A stretch of DNA of 64,000 nucleotides from Dongia sedimenti (GTDB lineage: Bacteria > Pseudomonadota > Alphaproteobacteria > Dongiales > Dongiaceae): positions 1 through 64,000 of the forward strand of contig JAUYVI010000003.1 of assembly GCA_030715195.1 (NCBI GenBank). The letters are read 5' to 3'. The position numbers were made by a program, and so were the translations under genes. This document shows, one piece after another, positions 14,756 through 24,079 of this stretch. The notes beneath the pieces are model-generated. The model was not told the DNA's origin and made no database searches. It saw only the letters and a program-made list of their open reading frames with translations. The stretch's first letter is position 1. Every line of letters starts with the position of its first letter.

Positions 14756-16369
14756 ATGGCATTTTCGAGAAGAACCGCATTGTCGGTAGCGTTTGCGGCT
14801 GCCGCCAGTTTAACCATGGTCGGCATGACGCTGCCGGCTGCGGCCGAGACAGTGTTGAAGCGCGGCATCGGATCGACCATCGGCACGCTCGATCCCCAGG
14901 TCAACTTCCTCGGCTACGAGGCCTGGATCCAGGACGACATGTATGAGGGCCTGGTGACGCCCGGCGCCGATGGCGAGCCGATTCCGGGTGCTGCCGAGAA
15001 GTGGGACATCTCCGATGACGGCCTGACCTACACGTTCCACCTGCGGGATGGGCTGAAATGGTCCGACGGCACGCCGCTGGTGGCGCAGAGCTTCGTCGAT
15101 GGCGTGGCGCGGACCCTCGATCCGGCGACCGCCTCGGAGAAAAATTACATCTTCTCGTCGACCATCTCGGTCACCGGCGCCGCCGAGTACATGAGCGCGG
15201 ACAACAAGGGCGTCCGCGATCCGAAGACGCTCGGCATCAGCGCGCCGGACGACAAGACCGTCGTCATCAAGCTGGATAAGCCGGCGCCCTACATGCTTTA
15301 TCTGATGAACTCGTTCTACGTTGCGCCGCTGCACAAGCCCAGCCTGGAGAAATTCGGCAAGGACTTCGTCAAGGCGGAGAACATCGTCTCCAACGGCGCC
15401 TACCACATGAGCGAGAGCGTGCCGCAGTCGCATGTCACGCTGGTGAAGAACCCGAACTACTGGAACGCCGCCAATGTGAAGATCGACAAGGTGATCTATT
15501 CGATCACCGAGGACGACAACACGGCGATCAAGCTGTTCAAGACCGGCGAGCAGGACATCACCTACGACATTCCGAGCGACCAGATCGAGCCGCTGCAGAA
15601 GGAGTTCGGCGACCAGGTGCATGTCACCAACAGCACCGAGACGGTCTATTTCAGCTTTAACCTGAAGAAGCCGCCTTTCGACAACGCCAAGGTGCGCCAG
15701 GCCCTCAGCATGGCGCTCGACCGCGATGTCATGGTCAACAAGGTGGTGAAGGGCGGCTATGTCATGAGCTGCGGCTATGTCATCCCGGTGCCGGGCTACG
15801 ATGCGCCGAAGGTGCCGGAATGCGGCATGGACAAGGCGGCCCGGGTCGAGAAGGCCAAGGCGCTGTTCAAGGAAGGCATGGCCGAAGCCAAGATGGACAA
15901 GCTAAGCCTGAAGATCGAGACTACCGCCAATGCCTCGATGAGAAAGTTCGGCGAGACCGCCGCGGTGATGTGGAAGCAGGTGCTCGGCGTCAATGCCAGC
16001 GTCAATTCGCAGGACCGCGATGCCTGGCTGGCGGTCTTCACCGCCGGGACCTGGGACGTGTTCGGCGACGACCTGATCGGTGACTTCGCCGGGCCTGAGA
16101 CGTTCCTTGCCTATATGGATCCCCGCGCCGAGGCCGGCTACAACTGGGTGAGCCCGGAATATGAGGCGCTTTACGACAAGGCGATGGCCATCACCGATCA
16201 GGCCGCGCGCTACAAGGTGCTCGCCCAGGCGGAGAAGGTGCTGCTCGACTCCTATTTGACGGCGCCAGCCGCGGCCGCCCCGTCGCGCTCGATGGTGCGT
16301 TCCAACGTCAAGGGCTGGGTCGACAACCCGGCCGGCTGGCACGGCACGCAGTTCATGTCGCTGCAATAA
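14756..16369 (+). CDS. Peptide ABC transporter substrate-binding protein (DppA/OppA type)
   Basis: A 537-residue family-5 solute-binding protein, exported by a Sec signal (hydrophobic residues about 9-28, cleavage near AAAE). It has the family signature around GAAEKWDISDDGLTYTFHLRDGLKWSDGTPL (residues about 80-110), then VRQALSMALDRDVMV near 318. It delivers oligopeptides or dipeptides to the permease pair at 16433-18293. Start ATG 14756 is preceded by GGGAGAGG. First gene of a long operon that continues through two S9 peptidases and an M20 peptidase. Confidence 0.93.
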   Translation: MAFSRRTALSVAFAAAASLTMVGMTLPAAAETVLKRGIGSTIGTLDPQVNFLGYEAWIQDDMYEGLVTPGADGEPIPGAAEKWDISDDGLTYTFHLRDGLKWSDGTPLVAQSFVDGVARTLDPATASEKNYIFSSTISVTGAAEYMSADNKGVRDPKTLGISAPDDKTVVIKLDKPAPYMLYLMNSFYVAPLHKPSLEKFGKDFVKAENIVSNGAYHMSESVPQSHVTLVKNPNYWNAANVKIDKVIYSITEDDNTAIKLFKTGEQDITYDIPSDQIEPLQKEFGDQVHVTNSTETVYFSFNLKKPPFDNAKVRQALSMALDRDVMVNKVVKGGYVMSCGYVIPVPGYDAPKVPECGMDKAARVEKAKALFKEGMAEAKMDKLSLKIETTANASMRKFGETAAVMWKQVLGVNASVNSQDRDAWLAVFTAGTWDVFGDDLIGDFAGPETFLAYMDPRAEAGYNWVSPEYEALYDKAMAITDQAARYKVLAQAEKVLLDSYLTAPAAAAPSRSMVRSNVKGWVDNPAGWHGTQFMSLQ

Positions 16370-16381
16370 CGTTTGAATGAG

Positions 16382-16409
16382 ACGGGGAGCGGCTGAAGCA
16401 GCTCCCCGT
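16382..16409 (+). terminator. Intercistronic stem-loop after the peptide-binding protein gene
   Basis: ACGGGGAGC and GCTCCCCGT are perfect 9-bp arms around a 10-nt loop, followed only by TT and then TCCG. It lies 12 bp after the binding-protein stop and 23 bp before the permease. It looks like an attenuator or mRNA-stabilising hairpin that lets the binding protein be made in excess, not a full terminator. Confidence 0.6.
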
Positions 16410-16432
16410 TTCCGTTCCGGGCCTGCCTGATC

Positions 16433-17353
16433 ATGTGGAGCTATACCCTCCGTCGGACTCTCGGCAGCGTGCCGACGCTGCTCGCTCTTTGCGTCATCAC
16501 CTTCTTCATGATGCGGGTGGCTCCCGGCGGGCCGTTCTCCGGCAATCGCCGGGTCTCGCCCGAATTCGTGAAGCTGATGGAGGATGCCTACCATCTCAAC
16601 GATCCGCTCTGGCAGCAGTTCTGGACCTGGTTCAACGGTGTCCTGCATTTCGATCTCGGACCCTCGCTGAAGCTCCGCGACTACAATGTCTCGGAGCTGA
16701 TCGCGATCGGGCTTCCGACCTCGCTGGAGGTCGGGGCGTGGGCGATGCTGCTTTCCACCCTGGTCGGAGTGGTGCTCGGCATCGCCGGCGCGCTCCGCCG
16801 CAACGGCCCGATCGACTATTCCGCCGGCGCCATCGCCATGGTGGGCGTCGCGGTGCCGATCTTCGTGATCGGGCCGCTGCTGCAGATCGTGTTCGGGTTG
16901 CAGCTCCGCTGGCTGCCGGTGGCGCGCTGGGACGACAGCTGGCAGTGCCGCGTGCTGCCGGTGCTGACTCTGGCGCTGCCGAACATCGCCTATGTCTCGC
17001 GGTTGATGCGCAGCAGCATGATCGAGACGGCGCGGACCAACTATGTGCGCACGGCGCGCGCGAAAGGGATCGGCGAATGGCGGACGATCCTGAAGCATGC
17101 CCTGCGCGGCGCGATCATGCCGGTGGTGGCCTATCTCGGCCCGGCGACGGCGGTGACGATCTCCGGCTCGGTCGTGGTCGAAACCGTCTTCAGCATTCCG
17201 GGGATCGGCCGCTTCTTCGTTGAGTCGGTCGCCAACCGGGACTACCCCCTCATCATGGGCGTGACCTTGCTGTACGGCGCGATCGTGATCGCAGCCAATC
17301 TGGTGACCGACATCGCGCGCGGCCTGCTCGACCCGAAGGTGAGCTATGAGTGA
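16433..17353 (+). CDS. Peptide ABC transporter permease (OppB/DppB type)
   Basis: A 306-residue inner-membrane permease with the OppB N-terminus (MWSYTLRRTLGSVPTLLALCVITFFMMRVAPGG region) and six hydrophobic segments. The EAA loop is NYVRTARAKGIGEWRTILKHALR (begins near residue 203), and the C-terminal FSIPGIGRFFVESV motif is seen. The next gene begins eight bases before its stop, so translation is coupled. It forms the translocation channel with the OppC-type protein. Confidence 0.93.
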   Translation: MWSYTLRRTLGSVPTLLALCVITFFMMRVAPGGPFSGNRRVSPEFVKLMEDAYHLNDPLWQQFWTWFNGVLHFDLGPSLKLRDYNVSELIAIGLPTSLEVGAWAMLLSTLVGVVLGIAGALRRNGPIDYSAGAIAMVGVAVPIFVIGPLLQIVFGLQLRWLPVARWDDSWQCRVLPVLTLALPNIAYVSRLMRSSMIETARTNYVRTARAKGIGEWRTILKHALRGAIMPVVAYLGPATAVTISGSVVVETVFSIPGIGRFFVESVANRDYPLIMGVTLLYGAIVIAANLVTDIARGLLDPKVSYE

Positions 17354-18293
17354 TCTCACCGCGGCGCCCAACGGACTCCCGGGCCTTCCCGCGGGCGAGC
17401 CGATGCCGGTCGGGATCAGTCCGTTCAAGGCTTCGGCGCGGCGCTTCGCGCGCAATCATCTCGCCGTGGTGAGCTGCTTCGTGCTCGCCTTCATCGTGCT
17501 GGCCTGCTACTTCGGCCCGTTCCTTTTCCCGTTCAGCAGCGAGGACGCGGATTTCGAGAATATTTCGGCGCCGGTCGATCTGTTCAGCGCCCATCCGTTC
17601 GGCACCGACGACCTCGGCCGTGATCTCCTGCTCCGGGTGCTGGACGGCGGCAAGGTCTCCCTCGCGCTCGGCTTCTTCGGCGCGCTGGTCTCGGTGATGA
17701 TCAGCGTGATCTACGGCGCGACCGCAGGCTATGTCGGCGGCTGGTTGGACGATCTGATGATGCGGGCGGTCGATATCCTGCTTTCGCTGCCGTTCATCCT
17801 GCTGGCGATCCTGATCAAGGTGATCCTCCAGGATTCCGGCCTGCACCTCGGCCCCATCCCGCTCGACAGCCCGAATATCTCGCTGTTCATCGCGGTGGCG
17901 TTCACCCTCTGGCTGACGCCCGCGGTGATCGCCCGCGGGCAGGCCGTGAGCCTCAGGAGTCGCGAGTTCGTCGAGGCGGCACGCGCCGGCGGCATGAATC
18001 CCTGGCAGATCATCACCCAGCACATCGCGCCCAATTCGGTGAACGTGGTCATCGTCTATTCCAGCCTGCTGGTGCTGGAAGCGATCGTCACGGAATCCGT
18101 GCTCTCCTATCTCGGCATCGGCGTGGCGCCGCCCTTCGCCAGCTGGGGCAGCCTGATCGACGAAGGCGCCGCCCGGATCGAGACCGATGTCCGGCTGCTG
18201 CTGCTGCCCGGCGGATTTCTGGCGGCGGTGCTGTTCTGCCTCAACTACATCACCGACGGGTTGCGCGATGCTTTCGATCCCAATGAGCGCTGA
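17346..18293 (+). CDS. Peptide ABC transporter permease (OppC/DppC type)
   Basis: A 315-residue permease. The N-terminal FKASARRFARNHLAVVS block and the PFGTDDLGRDLLLRVLDG motif are typical of OppC. The EAA loop (FVEAARAGGMNPWQIITQH) lies near residue 210, and a late ESVLSYLGIGVAPPFASWG segment follows. Overlaps the OppB-type gene by 8 bp and the OppD-type gene by 11 bp. Confidence 0.93.
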   Translation: MSDLTAAPNGLPGLPAGEPMPVGISPFKASARRFARNHLAVVSCFVLAFIVLACYFGPFLFPFSSEDADFENISAPVDLFSAHPFGTDDLGRDLLLRVLDGGKVSLALGFFGALVSVMISVIYGATAGYVGGWLDDLMMRAVDILLSLPFILLAILIKVILQDSGLHLGPIPLDSPNISLFIAVAFTLWLTPAVIARGQAVSLRSREFVEAARAGGMNPWQIITQHIAPNSVNVVIVYSSLLVLEAIVTESVLSYLGIGVAPPFASWGSLIDEGAARIETDVRLLLLPGGFLAAVLFCLNYITDGLRDAFDPNER

Positions 18294-19281
18294 ACCCGCC
18301 GCGGCCGCGAGCCCCAACCGGCCGGTCCTGTCGGTGCAGGACATGTCGATCCAATTCAAGCTGCCCCAGGGCTGGATCACCGCCGTTGACCGCGTCAGCT
18401 TCGATCTTCGCCAAGGTGAGGTGGTCGGGATCGTCGGCGAATCCGGCTCGGGCAAGAGCCAGATCCTGCTGTCGCTGATGGGCCTGCTGGCCGGGAACGG
18501 CCGCTGCTCGGGCAGCGCGGTGTTCGAGGGCCAGCAGCTGCTCAACCGGCCGCCGAAGGAGCTCGACGCGATCCGCGGCTCGACCATGTCGATGATCTTC
18601 CAGGACCCGATGACCTCGCTCAACCCCTATATGCGGGTGAGCGACCAGCTGACCGAGGTGCTGACCGCGCATCAGGGCAAGTCGAAGGCCGAGGCGTTGG
18701 AAGTGGCGATCGAGATGCTGGAGCGCGTCCGCATCCCCGAGGCGCGCCGCCGCATCCGTCTCTATCCGCACGAGTTCTCCGGCGGGATGCGGCAGCGGGT
18801 GATGATCGCCATGGCGCTCTTGTGCCGGCCGGAAGTTCTGTTCGCCGACGAGCCCACCACCGCGCTCGACGTCACGGTCCAGGCGCAGATCCTGGAATTG
18901 ATGGCGGAGCTGGCGCGCGACATGCGCACGGCGGTTGCGATCGTGACCCATGATCTCGGCGTGATCGCGCGGCTCTGCGATCGCGTGATCGTGCTCTATG
19001 GCGGGCGGATCATGGAGCAGGGGAGCCTGGACGAGATCTTCTACGACCCGAAGCATCCCTATACCAAGGGCCTGCTCGCTTCGACACCGCGGCTGGACGA
19101 GAAGGTGCATGGCGAGCTCCGCACCATCCCCGGACAGCCGCGCGCCGCCATGGGCGACTTTCCCGGCTGCCCGTTCGAACCGCGCTGTGCGCTCAGGATC
19201 GATCGCTGTCGGGCGGAGATGCCGGCGCTGCTCGGCGACGACAAGGGCCGCGCCGTGGCCTGCCATGTGAGTGGGGTCTGA
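18283..19281 (+). CDS. Peptide ABC transporter ATP-binding protein (OppD type)
   Basis: A 332-residue ATPase with Walker A GESGSGKS (about residues 50-57), signature FSGGMRQRVMIA, Walker B LFADEPTTALD, an H-loop (IVTHDLGVI) and the C-terminal oligopeptide-transporter extension. That extension includes a Cys-rich segment (GCPFEPRCALRIDRC) of the kind that binds an Fe-S cluster in OppD/DppD proteins. The ATG at 18283 gives the family N-terminus and overlaps the permease gene by 11 bp. It energises the importer with the OppF-type partner. Confidence 0.93.
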   Translation: MSAEPAAAASPNRPVLSVQDMSIQFKLPQGWITAVDRVSFDLRQGEVVGIVGESGSGKSQILLSLMGLLAGNGRCSGSAVFEGQQLLNRPPKELDAIRGSTMSMIFQDPMTSLNPYMRVSDQLTEVLTAHQGKSKAEALEVAIEMLERVRIPEARRRIRLYPHEFSGGMRQRVMIAMALLCRPEVLFADEPTTALDVTVQAQILELMAELARDMRTAVAIVTHDLGVIARLCDRVIVLYGGRIMEQGSLDEIFYDPKHPYTKGLLASTPRLDEKVHGELRTIPGQPRAAMGDFPGCPFEPRCALRIDRCRAEMPALLGDDKGRAVACHVSGV

Positions 19282-19282
19282 C

Positions 19283-20281
19283 ATGGCGGCCCCTAGGACA
19301 TCGGCAGGCGCGCTCCTTTCCGTCGAGGACCTGAAGGTCCACTTCCCGATCAAAGGGGGCGTGCTCGGCACGACCTTCGCGCATGTGCGCGCCGTCGACG
19401 GCGTCAGCTTCGAGCTCAAATCCGGCGAGACCCTGGGAATCGTCGGGGAATCCGGTTGCGGCAAGTCGACTCTCGGCCGCGCGGTGCTGCGGCTGATCAA
19501 GGCGACCGACGGCCGCGTGGTCTGGGCGGGCCAGGATCTGTTCGGGCTCGGCGCAAAGGCGCTGCGCGACGAGCGGCGCCAGATGCAGATCATCTTCCAG
19601 GATCCGCTGGCCTCGCTCGACCCGCGCATGTCGGTCGAGACCATCATCGGCAAGCCGCTCCGCATCTTCCATCCGGAGCTCAGCCGCGCCGAGGTGCGCC
19701 GGCGGGTGTTCGAGACCATGAACCAGGTGGGCCTCGCCGCCAGCATGGCGAACCGCTATCCGCATGAATTCTCCGGCGGCCAGTGCCAGCGCATCGGCAT
19801 CGCCCGGGCGATCATCCTCAAACCCAAATTGATCGTCTGCGACGAACCGGTCTCGGCGCTCGACGTCTCGATCCAGGCGCAGATCATCAACCTGCTGATG
19901 GAGCTGCAGCGCTCGCTGGGCGTCTCGCTGCTGTTCATCTCGCACAATCTCGCGGTGGTGCGGCATATCAGCCACCGGGTGATGGTGCTCTATCTCGGCA
20001 AGATCATGGAGATCGCCGAGCGCGACGATTTCTACGCCCGGCCGCTGCATCCCTATTCCCAGGCGCTGATCTCGGCCGTGCCGATCGCCGACCCGCGGTT
20101 GGAGCGCGGCCGGCCGCGCTTGCTGCTGCAAGGCGACATCCCATCGCCGATCAACCCGCCGAGCGGTTGCCGCTTTCGCACCCGCTGCCCGAAGGCCACT
20201 GCCATATGCTCGGAGCAGGAGCCGGCAATGCGGGATTACGGCGTGGGACATTTCGCGGCCTGTCATCATATCGGAGAGTGA
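19283..20281 (+). CDS. Peptide ABC transporter ATP-binding protein (OppF type)
   Basis: A 332-residue ATPase, paralogue of the preceding gene and of equal length. Walker A GESGCGKS, signature FSGGQCQRIGIARA, Walker B IVCDEPVSALD, and a C-terminal SGCRFRTRCPKATAIC segment with the Cys spacing seen in OppF. The ATG at 19283 is one base after the OppD-type stop; a GTG at 19271 is a possible alternative. Completes the A-B-C-D-F set of the importer. Confidence 0.92.
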   Translation: MAAPRTSAGALLSVEDLKVHFPIKGGVLGTTFAHVRAVDGVSFELKSGETLGIVGESGCGKSTLGRAVLRLIKATDGRVVWAGQDLFGLGAKALRDERRQMQIIFQDPLASLDPRMSVETIIGKPLRIFHPELSRAEVRRRVFETMNQVGLAASMANRYPHEFSGGQCQRIGIARAIILKPKLIVCDEPVSALDVSIQAQIINLLMELQRSLGVSLLFISHNLAVVRHISHRVMVLYLGKIMEIAERDDFYARPLHPYSQALISAVPIADPRLERGRPRLLLQGDIPSPINPPSGCRFRTRCPKATAICSEQEPAMRDYGVGHFAACHHIGE

Positions 20282-20300
20282 TGGGCGTCGCTGTAAACCG

Positions 20301-20406
20301 TCATCCCCGGGCTTGACCCGGGGATCTGCAAGATGAGAAACGACGGCACGAGATGCCCGGGTCCCCGAAACGAATGTCCGCATTCGCGGACGGGGCCCGG
20401 GCATGA
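20301..20406. repeat. REP-like palindromic element (CTTGACCCG family), two hairpins
   Basis: CCCCGGG-CTTGA-CCCGGGG (20305-20323) is followed by a longer imperfect hairpin: ATGCCCGGGTCCCCG (from 20353) against CGGGGCCCGGGCAT (20391-20404), with an inner CGAATG-N4-CATTCG. Similar units occur at 34755-34818. They fill the 147-bp gap between the OppF-type gene and the first S9 peptidase. Typical intergenic repeats of alphaproteobacterial chromosomes. Confidence 0.7.
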
Positions 20407-20428
20407 CGCAGCAGAGTTAGTGATCACC

Positions 20429-22270
20429 ATGTCCATCGACCTCTCCCAACACGACGCCTTCCTCGACCGGCTCCTGAAGGTGCCGCAACTCTACGGCGCG
20501 AAGATTTCGCCGGACGGCAACTTCGTTGCCTGGATCTGGGCCGGGCTGGCGGAGACCACCCAGCTTTGGGTGACTGCTTCCACCGGTTTGGAGCAACCGC
20601 GCCTTCTCGTGGGCGACGATTGGGACTGCGACTCCTTCCGCTGGGCGCCGGACAGCCGCAGCATCGTCTATGCCCGGAGCAAGGACGGCGATGAGCGGGT
20701 CGGGCTGCATCAGGTGTTCCTCGACGGCCGCGCGCCTGTCGCGCTGACGGAAGACCGCCCGGACTATTACATCCATGGCGGCGCGTTGGCGAAGGACGGC
20801 CGCAGCCTGCTGTTCTCCGCCAATGTCGACGAGAACGGCGCCGAGATCGAGCCGACCTGGGTTTATGTGCAGGACGGGCCGAAGGGAGGGCGCCGGGTGC
20901 TGGCGCGGCCCCAGCGCGCGCATTACGGCTGGCCGCTGCTGTCGCCCGATGACCGCCATGTGCTCTACGACCGCAACGATCCGGATCCGGCGGGGAGCCA
21001 GCTCTGGCTGACCGATCTCGCCGGCAGCTTCGACCGCGAGATCGTCAATGTCGGGCCCGACAAGAAAGCCGACGGTTCCTGGACGCCGGACGGAAAATCC
21101 GTGCTGGTGGTCGCCGAGACGGCGACGCATCGCAAGATCGGCTTGTGGCGCCTCGCACGTGGTGCGGTGCAGTGGCTGATCGATGATCCGACGCGCAACA
21201 TCGCCAATGCGGATTGGCCGAGGCGCGCGGCCGAGATCGTTGTCGATGAAACGCAGGATGCACGGCCGCGGAGCTATCTGCTGAATCCTGCCACCGGAAC
21301 TTTGCGTCTGTTCGGCCCCTTCACCGACGGCACTCTGGCTCCGGTCGGCGTCCTGGCGGAGGGTGCCTGGCTGGCCTGGCATTACAGTGCACGGGTTCCG
21401 GCCCGTCTGGTGCGCGTCGCGTTGGAGGCAAGCGGGCCGCGCATCCTCGGCGCGATCTCGACGCATCCGAGCGCCCACATTCCCGCGCCGGACGAGTTGG
21501 TCGCCGCCGAGGATTTCCGCTGGACCTCCGAGGACAGCTTGCCGATCCAGGGCTGGCTCTATCGCGCGCGCGGGGATGTCATCGGCACGATCCTGGACAT
21601 CCATGGCGGGCCGACCGCCCATGACGAGGACGCCTTCGGCATCGATCCGCAGTATTTCGCGCACTGCGGATTCAACGTGCTGCAGGTGAATTATCGCGGC
21701 TCGACCGGGTTCAGTTTCGAATTTCAGGAATCGATCAAGCAACAGGGCTGGGGCGGGGCCGAGCAGATCGATATCCGCACCGGCGCCGAGGCGCTGATCC
21801 GTGCCGGCATCGCGCAGGCGGGCAAGGTCGGCATCACGGGCACCTCCTATGGCGGCTATTCCTCGTGGTGGGCGATCACGCATTTCTCTCCCCAGATCAT
21901 CGCCGCGGCGGCGCCGATCTGCGGCATGACCGATCTCGTGGTCGATTACGAGACGACGCGGCCCGATATCCGGCCCTATTCCGAGGAGATGATGGGCGGG
22001 TCGCCGAGCGCCGTCCCGGAGCGCTATCGCGAGCGCTCGCCGATCCACTTCATCGAGAACATTCGGGGCCGGCTGTTGATCGTCCAGGGTGCGAACGACC
22101 CCAATGTCACGCCGCAGAACGTCGCCGACGTGCGCAAGCGCCTGGACGCGGCGGGCAAGCCCTATGAGGTCTTGGTGTTCGACGACGAGGGCCATGGCAT
22201 CGGCAGGCCGGCCAATCGCCGGGTGCTGCTGAAACGGCTCGCGCAGTTCTTCGCGGGGGCCTTCGCATGA
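20429..22270 (+). CDS. S9-family (prolyl oligopeptidase-like) peptidase
   Basis: A 613-residue enzyme: an N-terminal seven-bladed propeller (about residues 15-360, with repeats such as ISPDGNFVAWIW and WAPDSRSIVYAR) and a C-terminal alpha/beta hydrolase domain. The triad is visible: S473 (GTSYGGYSS), D557 (GANDPNVTP) and H589 (DDEGHGIG). There is no signal peptide, so it should act in the cytosol on short peptides. The ATG at 20429 gives the natural start; a longer reading would run through the REP-like repeat. Placed after the importer and overlapping the next S9 gene by 4 bp, it probably trims imported peptides. Confidence 0.92.
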   Translation: MSIDLSQHDAFLDRLLKVPQLYGAKISPDGNFVAWIWAGLAETTQLWVTASTGLEQPRLLVGDDWDCDSFRWAPDSRSIVYARSKDGDERVGLHQVFLDGRAPVALTEDRPDYYIHGGALAKDGRSLLFSANVDENGAEIEPTWVYVQDGPKGGRRVLARPQRAHYGWPLLSPDDRHVLYDRNDPDPAGSQLWLTDLAGSFDREIVNVGPDKKADGSWTPDGKSVLVVAETATHRKIGLWRLARGAVQWLIDDPTRNIANADWPRRAAEIVVDETQDARPRSYLLNPATGTLRLFGPFTDGTLAPVGVLAEGAWLAWHYSARVPARLVRVALEASGPRILGAISTHPSAHIPAPDELVAAEDFRWTSEDSLPIQGWLYRARGDVIGTILDIHGGPTAHDEDAFGIDPQYFAHCGFNVLQVNYRGSTGFSFEFQESIKQQGWGGAEQIDIRTGAEALIRAGIAQAGKVGITGTSYGGYSSWWAITHFSPQIIAAAAPICGMTDLVVDYETTRPDIRPYSEEMMGGSPSAVPERYRERSPIHFIENIRGRLLIVQGANDPNVTPQNVADVRKRLDAAGKPYEVLVFDDEGHGIGRPANRRVLLKRLAQFFAGAFA

Positions 22271-24069
22271 ACATCGAGGTTCTCGCACGCAGCTGGGCGC
22301 GCTATCCGATCCTGTGGTCGCCGCGGGTCTCCGGTGACGGCAAGTGGCTCGCCTGGACCTGGACCGGGCTTACCGAGACCGGTGAGGTCTGGATCGCGCC
22401 GACCGACGGTTCGCGCCCACCGGAGCGGTTGACGGAGGGCCAGGACCATTTCTATGTCCGCAGCCTCTCGCAGGACGGCAGCAAGCTGGTTCTCGCACAA
22501 TCGATCGGCAGCAACGAGCATGATCGGCTCTTCCTGCTCGATCTCGACAGTCGCTGGCTGACGCCGCTGACCCCGCTGCAATCGGCCAGCTATTTCTTCG
22601 GCGGCGCGCTGACCGAGGACGGCGGGTCGGTGGTCTACACCGCGGATTTCGAGAACGGCGCGCCCGCGGAAGGCAGCCGGATTCAGCGCCTGGACCTTGC
22701 TACGGGTAGCACGCTTGTCCTCGCGCGTTCGAAGAACGTCTGCGACATCGAGCCGGAGCTTTCGCCGGACGGAAAGCTGGTGCTCTACGGCAGTTGCGAT
22801 GCCAGCGCGAGCGGCAACCAGATGCGGGTGGTCGGCATCGACGGCAGCGGCGACCGCGAAGTCCTGAACGTCGGCGATCGCTTCAAGACCCGGGCGCATT
22901 GGCTCGGCAAGGGCAGTCGCCTGCTGGTCCAGGCCGAGACCGAGACCCATGAGCGGGTCGGCCTGCTCGACCTCGATACCGGTCAACTGCGCTGGCTGAT
23001 CGACGATTCCAGGCGCAACATCGACAACATCGTCGTGGGCCAGGATGGGCGCAGCGCCATGATCCTCGAATACGAGGACGGGCGGCTGATGGCGAAGTGG
23101 CTCGACGTCGAGACCGGGCTGGAACAACTGTTCACGCTGCCGGAAGCGAGCCTGCTGCCGATCGCGCAGCTCCCGGGCGGCGATTGGATCTGCGAGCGCT
23201 ATAGCGCCGCGCGCGGCCATGACCTGGTGCGGATCGAGCCGGTCACCATGCGGGTCACCAATCTCACCCGCAGCTCGGAACGCTTCCAGGGCGCGTTCAC
23301 ACCGGCGCGGGATTTCCGCTGGACGTCCAGCGACGGGATGCCGATCCAGGGCTGGCTATACGAGCCCAAGGGCGAATCCCGCGGCCTCGTCGTGAACGTG
23401 CATGGCGGGCCGACCTGGCACAGCGAGGATTGGGTGACCCCGTTCATCCAGTTCATGGTGGGCGCGGGCTTTACCGTGCTCGATCCGAACTACCGCGGCT
23501 CGACCGGTTTCGGCCGCGCCTTCCGCGAGGCGATCAAGAAGGATGGCTGGGGCGGGGCCGAGCAGGACGATATCCGCACCGGCATCGAGGCGCTGATCGC
23601 GGCGGGCAAGGCGAAACGCGGCCGGATCGGGGTCATGGGGCTTTCCTATGGCGGTTATTCGTCGTGGATCGCGATCACGCGTTTTGCCGACCTGGTGGAC
23701 GCGGCGCTGCCGATCTGCGGCATGTACCAGCTCGAGGTCGATTTCCACGCGACCGGCATGCCGCATGGCCGCGCCTATTCGATCGAGATGATGGGCGGGA
23801 CGCCGGAAGAAGTACCCGATCGCTATTTCCGCGCCTCGCCGGCGAACTTCATCCAGAACATCAAGGGCAAGCTGCTGATCGTGCACGGCCTCGCCGACAG
23901 CAATGTCTCGCCGGAAAACACCCGGATTGCCTGTCGGGATCTGAACGCCGCGGGAATCCGTTTCGACCTTTTGACCTTTGATGATGAAGGCCATGGGATC
24001 TATAAGGCGGGCAATCGCGAAAAGCTGCTCAACCGGATCGAGCGGTTTTTCGGCAAGGCATTTGCGTGA
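22267..24069 (+). CDS. S9-family (prolyl oligopeptidase-like) peptidase, second copy
   Basis: A 600-residue paralogue of the preceding gene with the same architecture (propeller about 15-350, hydrolase domain about 360-600). The triad is S460 (GLSYGGYSS), D544 (HGLADSNVSP) and H576 (DDEGHGIYK). It starts four bases before the stop of the first copy (ATGA), so the two are made together. No signal peptide. The propellers differ clearly between the copies, which suggests different peptide preferences. Confidence 0.92.
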   Translation: MNIEVLARSWARYPILWSPRVSGDGKWLAWTWTGLTETGEVWIAPTDGSRPPERLTEGQDHFYVRSLSQDGSKLVLAQSIGSNEHDRLFLLDLDSRWLTPLTPLQSASYFFGGALTEDGGSVVYTADFENGAPAEGSRIQRLDLATGSTLVLARSKNVCDIEPELSPDGKLVLYGSCDASASGNQMRVVGIDGSGDREVLNVGDRFKTRAHWLGKGSRLLVQAETETHERVGLLDLDTGQLRWLIDDSRRNIDNIVVGQDGRSAMILEYEDGRLMAKWLDVETGLEQLFTLPEASLLPIAQLPGGDWICERYSAARGHDLVRIEPVTMRVTNLTRSSERFQGAFTPARDFRWTSSDGMPIQGWLYEPKGESRGLVVNVHGGPTWHSEDWVTPFIQFMVGAGFTVLDPNYRGSTGFGRAFREAIKKDGWGGAEQDDIRTGIEALIAAGKAKRGRIGVMGLSYGGYSSWIAITRFADLVDAALPICGMYQLEVDFHATGMPHGRAYSIEMMGGTPEEVPDRYFRASPANFIQNIKGKLLIVHGLADSNVSPENTRIACRDLNAAGIRFDLLTFDDEGHGIYKAGNREKLLNRIERFFGKAFA

Positions 24070-24079
24070 AGGGTAGATC

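Noticed and set aside
20333..20428. N-terminal extension of the first S9 peptidase
   Set aside because: It would run through the REP-like hairpins. The ATG at 20429 starts at the family N-terminus.
20417..22288. 623-codon open frame opposite the first S9 peptidase
   Set aside because: Antisense shadow; it spans the gene's full length without signal or motif, and the plus strand has an intact catalytic triad.
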